From Sabethes cyaneus (Eukaryota; Arthropoda; Insecta; Diptera; Culicidae): a DNA stretch of 64,000 bases. The notes beneath the pieces were generated by a model, which worked only from the letters and a program-made list of their open reading frames with translations, searched no databases and was not told where the DNA came from. The stretch lies in NCBI RefSeq assembly GCF_943734655.1, contig NC_071354.1, forward strand, positions 34,435,347 to 34,499,346, given 5' to 3'. The translations under genes and the position numbers were made by a program. Of this stretch, positions 59,543-64,000 are shown in pieces (positions within the stretch are counted from its first letter, which is position 1; each line of letters opens with the position of its first letter).

Positions 59543-60004
59543 AGCCGTTGCCACGTAAAATTTTTGACCTGGCATTTGCTCGAAGGCAGCCTTGCCATAG
59601 GTTTCATCGTCCATCAGAAGACACCCGTCGAACTTGATTAGTACCCGGTCGTATAGCTTTCGATCGCGGATTTTGGCCACACTATTTTATTTTATGGTTC
59701 GGTTTGACTGTTTACTAGCTCGATACGACTTGATTCTCTTGAATTTTCTGGCCAAATCACGGTCCATCAGATTGAATTTCCTCTTGATGATCTTCAAAAT
59801 CTTACCACGCAGTTTCCGGCCGAGAGTTCCACTCCGATGATTAGCTTGCGGCTTCCGAATCGTCGTCAATCTTTCCTTATACCGTTTGAAAACGCGCCAT
59901 ACAGTATTTCTGGGCAATTTAAGTTGTTTGGCTAGCCTAGATGCAGACCACAATGGATTTTCCAAATAACTGTGCACAATTTTTTCCCTTCTCTCGGCTT
60001 CCAT
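59543..60004 (-). pseudogene. DD37E-type mariner transposase, 5' half
   Basis: Starting at Met 60004, the minus strand gives an N-terminal helix-turn-helix region (ENPLWSASRLAKQLKLPRNT, VWRVFKRYKERL) and a basic linker. After one in-frame stop follow KFDGCLLMDDETYG, the first catalytic Asp block, and QMPGQKFYVATAR. It ends there, so the second and third acidic residues are absent. It resembles the decayed copy at 30190-31045, inserted in a 12-bp minisatellite. Confidence 0.85.
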
Positions 60005-60186
60005 GTTGTTTGTTTACAAAATACAACCGTTTTGCAGAATAGATGAAGCTAACAAAATGTCCGATACGTGGCAAAATACGAACAAAACTACAAATAAAAT
60101 TACAGGCACAAATATGAACAAAATCAGGCCCACAATCCATGAACAAGTTATGAGCAAAATTATGACAAAGAAAAACTAACAACATA

Positions 60187-60914
60187 CAGAGTACTCAACC
60201 TTTAATGTCGGTATGTAAACGCTGTATAACTTTCACATTTACCAACCGATTTCTTTCATTAGATATGTTTTGGAAACGCCATTTCAGTACAATTTTTGCC
60301 ATGTATCGCTTCACACCGAAAGAACGCGCTGAAATAGTGACACTTTACATCGAAAATAGTCGTTCCAATGTGTTAACTCAACGTGCATATCGGAAAAAAT
60401 ATCGCGGCAAAAAGGCACCATCTGACAATTCTATTCGTCGTTTCAAGTCGAATTTTTTTGAGCACGGGACAGTAGGAGTCAACACGTCATTCATCAAAGA
60501 TCAAGACGTTCCAATGAACTGGTTGAAGCAGTGAGGGAGAGTGTTGCTCAAGTCCCAACTGTCGATGGAAATCGAAATCGGTGGATGTTGGCTCATTATG
60601 TCTGCCCACGAATGCGGGAAAAAGGTCTAGAAGGTTACTGGTTTCAATAGGACGGTGCACCATGCCACACTGCGAATTCAATAATTCAATTTCTGCAACG
60701 AAAATTTCCGGGACGTCTGGTGTCAACCCCCAACTCCAAAAGGAGTCAATTTGTAATTTCTTAATTGCCACTTAATTGATATTGTTTTCAAAAACTAAAC
60801 CAAGAAAATTTTAAGGAACCAAACTAAATAAAAATGCATTACTAATAGAAATCGGTTGTTTTTTCTTAAAGTTATTCAATGTTTTCATACCGACATAAAA
60901 GGTGGAGCACCCTG
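60187..60914 (+). mobile_element. Internally deleted Tc1/mariner-like element, 728 bp
   Basis: TA at 60185-60186 and 60915-60916 flank inverted ends CAGAGTACTCAACCTTTAAT and CAGGGTGCTCCACCTTTTAT, which stay similar over about 50 bp (shared ATGTCGGTATG). The interior carries the two ends of a transposase gene joined by a deletion. It could be mobilised only in trans. Confidence 0.85.
60301..60775 (+). pseudogene. Transposase remnant of the 728-bp element
   Basis: From Met 60301, MYRFTPKERAEIVTLYIENS and RAYRKKYRGKKAPSDNSIRR resemble the N-terminal helix-turn-helix of a mariner-related family. After a deletion and frameshift, GYWFQ-stop-DGAPCHTANSII and FLQRKFPGRLVST match the second catalytic Asp block, usually QQDGAPxHxA. 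The first and third acidic residues are missing. It is dead. Confidence 0.75.
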
Positions 60915-60974
60915 TACAAAACAAAATTATGAACAGATAAATTATAACTAATATACAATTACGAATAACATTAC

Positions 60975-63087
60975 AAACAAGGTTCGAGAGACTATTCGAA
61001 GAAAGTTCGAAAGCAAGTTTAAAGGAAAGGACAAAGGAAAGTTCAAAAGATAGTTCGAAGCATGGTTCTAAAGAATGATCGATGAAATGAAAAAAATTCA
61101 AAAAATCGTAAGAAACTTCGAACGGATCGAGATCGAGAGAAAATTGGAAAGTTCAAACGAAAAGTCGAGCGTAAGTTTAAGAGCTAGTTCGAAATAAAGT
61201 TCGAAAAATAGAAATAAATTTCGTGAGAATTTCGAGAAAAAGATCGAGAGAAAGTTCGAGACGTATTTCGAGGTGGTAGAATATTCGAAATCGTAAAAAC
61301 AAGACGCAACGGAAGCTTGAAAGAAACATCGAACAAAACATTGAAAGAAACTTCGAAAGAATGCACAGTGGGCAAAATAGACCGAAAAAACGGAACTTTT
61401 GGTTGCCGCCGTTTTAAAGGGTAAAAAAAGACTTTTCTTATGTAAAAAATCACGAGAAATCGATTGGTGATGGTCTCAACGCGCGGAAATGACGAAAAGT
61501 AGCCCATTTTGTTCCATTCACTCCTATTTTCTAAAAGTTTTGAAAGAATCATGTACAAACTCTCTCTAATTTGAGAATCTGTGATAAAGAAAGAAGAAGA
61601 ATGTTGGGAAAAAGGTAAATAAACAATTTTATTTTAATGCAACATAATCTACAAGTGTGTTTTGCCCCATTTATCTCAACGTATCTGTACTACAGGTAAA
61701 ATGCCAGTTCGATACTTTTGCCAGAGATTTTCAAAAAGGCATGCCTGTTGGGCAGGTTGAAAAAGTTAGAAGATCAAACGACGATCAAGTTTTTCACAAA
61801 CATGTCATGTAAGGGAATGTTTTGCCTTGTTTTATCCTACAACTTTTATAGAAATCTGAGGATGTCTTGATAGGAAAAGAGGCAAATGTGAAAGTGCTCA
61901 AATGTCGTTCAAATTTGGTGTGTTTGTTCCTAGTTAAAAAAAATTTATACCCATGTTTTTTTAATGGACGCTTAGGGTGCCCTTTTCTGAGTTAGGGGTG
62001 GCCACAAAAATCGTCATGCTTTCCGATTATTTTTCATTCAAAACTTCATAACTTTTGAACCACTGAACCGATTTTAATAATTTTGGTTTTAAATAAAAGA
62101 TATTTCAATCGACTTTTTAGAAAATATATTCGATTGTAGCTCAAAGCATTCTGAACTACAAAAACTTCGAAGCTTTGAAGAAAGAAAGCATGACAAACAT
62201 GATAATTTTTGAAGCCACCCTAACTCAGAAAGCGGCACCCTAAGCGTCCAGTAAAGTAATACGCAGCAAAAGTCAACCTTCCCAACAAGCATGCCTTCGT
62301 GAACATCTCTGGTAAAAGTATCGAATTGGCATTTTGCCTGTGGTACAAACCTTGAGTAAAAGAGGGCAAAACAGACTACAACAGATGGGACAAACAGAAC
62401 AGAAAATACAATTGTTCATATATCTTTTTCCTATCATTCTTCTTCTTCTTCTATGGTTAGAAACATAGAATCTCAAATTAGATAAATTTTGAGTCATACA
62501 CAAATTCAAAACTATTAGAAAATAGTGGAAAATGGGGCAATATGGGCTACTTCTCGTCATTTTCGCGCGTTGAGACCATCACCAATCGATTTCTCGTGAT
62601 TTTTTATATAAGAAAAGTCACTTTTTACCCTTTAAAAACAGCGGCAACAGAAAGTTCCGTTTTTTCGGTCGACTGTGGAATGTTTGAAAGAAAGTGCGAG
62701 GAAAATTTCGATAGAAAAGGTTCGAACTCGTGTTTGAAAAAAAAATCGAAAGATAGCTCAAAGCTTAGTTCTAATCGAAGAATAATCGATGAAGTTAAAA
62801 AAAAGTTCATAAGAAAAGACAAAAGGAAGTTCGAAAGAGAGTATGAAGGAAAGACCGAAACAAAGTTGAAAAGAAAGCTTGAAAGATCGAAAATAAAGTT
62901 CGAAGACAGATCAAAAGAAAGCTCAAAAGACAGTTTGAAAGAGAGATCGAAAAACAATCAAAAGAAAAATCGCTAGAAAGTTCCAATAAATTTCGAACGT
63001 GAGACTGACAAAAAGTTCGAAATAAAAATCGATAGAAAGATTAAGACAAACTTCGAAAGAAAGTTTAAAATAAAATTGGAAAGTAAC
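60975..63087. repeat. Degenerate 12-bp minisatellite (GAAAGTTCGAAA), split by a foldback
   Basis: Units related to GAAAGTTCGAAA are clear at 60975-61363 and 62678-63087. Frames in it are rich in Lys, Glu, Ser and Phe only through composition, for example 62542-62976. The 1.3-kb foldback separates two halves of what was probably one array. Confidence 0.8.
61364..62677. mobile_element. Foldback element, 1.3 kb, arms about 0.6 kb
   Basis: The left end CACAGTGGGCAAAATAGACC and the right end, inward, CCACAGTCGACCGAAAAAAC share GACCGAAAAAACGGAAC; the left has about 10 extra bases. Further paired blocks include CACGAGAAATCGATTGGTGA with its complement, TTCGATACTTTTGCCAGAGA-type, and GGACGCTTAGGGTGCC with GGCACCCTAAGCGTCC. 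Pairing continues to the centre at about 62060. No transposase. Confidence 0.85.
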
Positions 63088-63166
63088 TGAAGTTTTTGGA
63101 GCGTCTTAGTAAAATACGAAACGTGAAAGTAAATTAAAAAGAAAATTTTTCAATTAAATTCTACTA
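63088..63166 (+). mobile_element. Penelope-like end fragment
   Basis: GAAGTTTTTGGAGCGTCTTA to TTCTACTA matches the complement of 4693-4783 and is related to 35546-35640. The hammerhead-like part is absent because the DD37D-type element begins at its edge. Confidence 0.55.
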
Positions 63167-63940
63167 ACGGGTGACAACTAAAATTTTGGAATTTTTTTCT
63201 CAAGCTGTCAAAAAAAGACAAAGATACTTGAAGAAGATCTGATTTACCGAAATTAAAGATACGTTATTCATTGTTGAAAAAAGATCAGTGTACATTTGAA
63301 AACGGTCCGTAATCGGCTGTTCGACAAAGCTTTCGATAACGTCAAACAGGAGCGTTGTACGGCCGTCATGTCAACTTTGCGAATGTATCTCTTGATTCTA
63401 CCAATTCACTGTTTGCAATTCGTGTTTCTCCAGTTATTTTTGCACACCAAGAAACTTAAAATTCCGAAGAAATCTTCGATTGCGCGCATTGAGACAGATT
63501 CTCCGGGTCGTGATTATTGGGTAAAAATGGGATCGAATAAGTATTTATGATCGATTGTGTTTTTTGGCGTAATGCGATGATGCTCTATCCGGCCAAAACA
63601 CGTATTATCCATCGGCATGATGTTTTTGTAGAAACGGTATCAAAATTTTCTTCAAACATTCGTCTGGTGCATCTCAATTGATAGGCAAACCAGAGGGCTT
63701 GTTGTTGAAAAAACGAGATAGAGAACTATGTCCTTCTGCGTCCATAATTTAGGCTGCTCTTTTACTGCCTTGCTTGCGAATAGTTGTTGGGCATCTTAGG
63801 ATATGGTAAACAGTCGAAGCCGCAACATATTCGCTTTTTAAATGTTGTACTGTTTACTTTTTGCCGAGATTTCTGTGGCAGTTCGTAGAAGTGTACAACG
63901 CGCTCCCGAAATGCGTCTTGTTTCAACGTCATTTTAAGCA
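63167..63940 (-). pseudogene. Tc1/mariner transposase, DD37D-like, decayed
   Basis: From Met at 63934 the minus strand reads MTLKQDAFRERVVHFYE, then a frame-shifted helix-turn-helix region. Near 63480 it gives IEDFFGILSFLVCKNNWRNT, the last catalytic block ending in Asp typical of DD37D-type elements of mosquitoes. The 3' end is GGGTGACAACTAAAATTTTG at about 63170 next to TA. Many stops and frameshifts. The 5' terminal repeat is not evident before the window ends. Confidence 0.8.
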
Positions 63941-63982
63941 AAACAAAGCAAGCATAAACAAAACAAAAAATATTGACAAAAA

Positions 63983-64000
63983 GAGGAGAGAGAGAGAGAG
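63983..64000. repeat. (GA)n microsatellite at window edge
   Basis: A GAGAGA run continues to the last base of the window, so its full length is unknown. Confidence 0.8.

Larger units (their letters stand above)
59120..60990. repeat. Degenerate 12-bp minisatellite (GAACAAAATTAC type)
   Basis: Variants of GAACAAAATTAC fill 59120-59530, 60060-60180 and 60915-60990. Two mariner-type elements interrupt the array. The complement-type sequence at 27830-28340 is related in motif. Confidence 0.7.

Noticed and set aside
62542..62976. 144-codon lysine/glutamate/serine-rich frame
   Set aside because: It begins in a foldback arm and continues through the GAAAGTTCGAAA minisatellite. The composition comes from the repeat.

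Overview
This window reads as non-coding, repeat-dominated DNA from an insect, most likely a culicid mosquito. The case rests on the mix of mobile elements: RTE- and Jockey-clade LINE pieces, DD37E/DD37D-type Tc1/mariner transposase remains of the kind first described in mosquitoes, tRNA-headed SINEs, and many foldback elements and MITEs. Base composition is AT-rich with short GC-richer islands. I find no intact host gene, rRNA, functional tRNA, CRISPR array or bacterial-type signal. Nearly every long open frame lies in a microsatellite, a minisatellite or a repeat arm. The species call is inference; the element calls rest on motifs, terminal repeats and target-site duplications (TSDs) seen in the sequence.

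Layout. 1-5 kb: Jockey reverse-transcriptase (RT) and endonuclease (EN) remains, a SINE with a 13-bp TSD, a 13-bp-period minisatellite and a Penelope-like end with a hammerhead-like core. 5-9.7 kb: decayed RTE copy, a strong 63-nt hairpin, then sparse unique DNA. 9.7-12 kb: 1.7-kb foldback with a MITE in one arm, followed by a SINE with a perfect TSD. 13.5-14.4 kb: an uninterrupted (ACT)n tract of 869 bp. 14.4-15.6 kb: LINE remains and MITEs. 19-23 kb: two giant palindromes, the second inside a Jockey endonuclease, one carrying a hAT-type MITE. 25.6-27.5 kb: one Jockey RT split by a SINE and an AT-rich element. 28.4-38.8 kb: layers of nested DNA elements, including a decayed DD37E mariner, an element with a pogo-like remnant inside it, TTAA-flanked elements and repeat families here called A and D. 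38.9-43.7 kb: a perfect 97-bp inverted repeat, a 12-bp minisatellite, and a nearly complete RTE retrotransposon (40084-42927) with an 11-bp perfect TSD and one frameshift. 43.8-46.8 kb and 56.1-59.1 kb: mostly unique DNA. 47.2-56.1 kb: more terminal-inverted-repeat elements and a second copy of repeat D. 59-64 kb: 12-bp minisatellites used as landing sites by mariner-like elements and a 1.3-kb foldback.

No genes work together as a pathway here. What the window shows is a history of insertions. TSDs and interrupted copies give a relative order in many places (SINE after Jockey, MITE after SINE, hAT MITE after foldback). The most unusual features are the (ACT)~289 tract, the size and number of palindromic elements, the hammerhead-like cores at Penelope-like ends, the recurrent 12/13-bp minisatellites, and a short protein-like frame inside a 1.26-kb terminal-repeat element.
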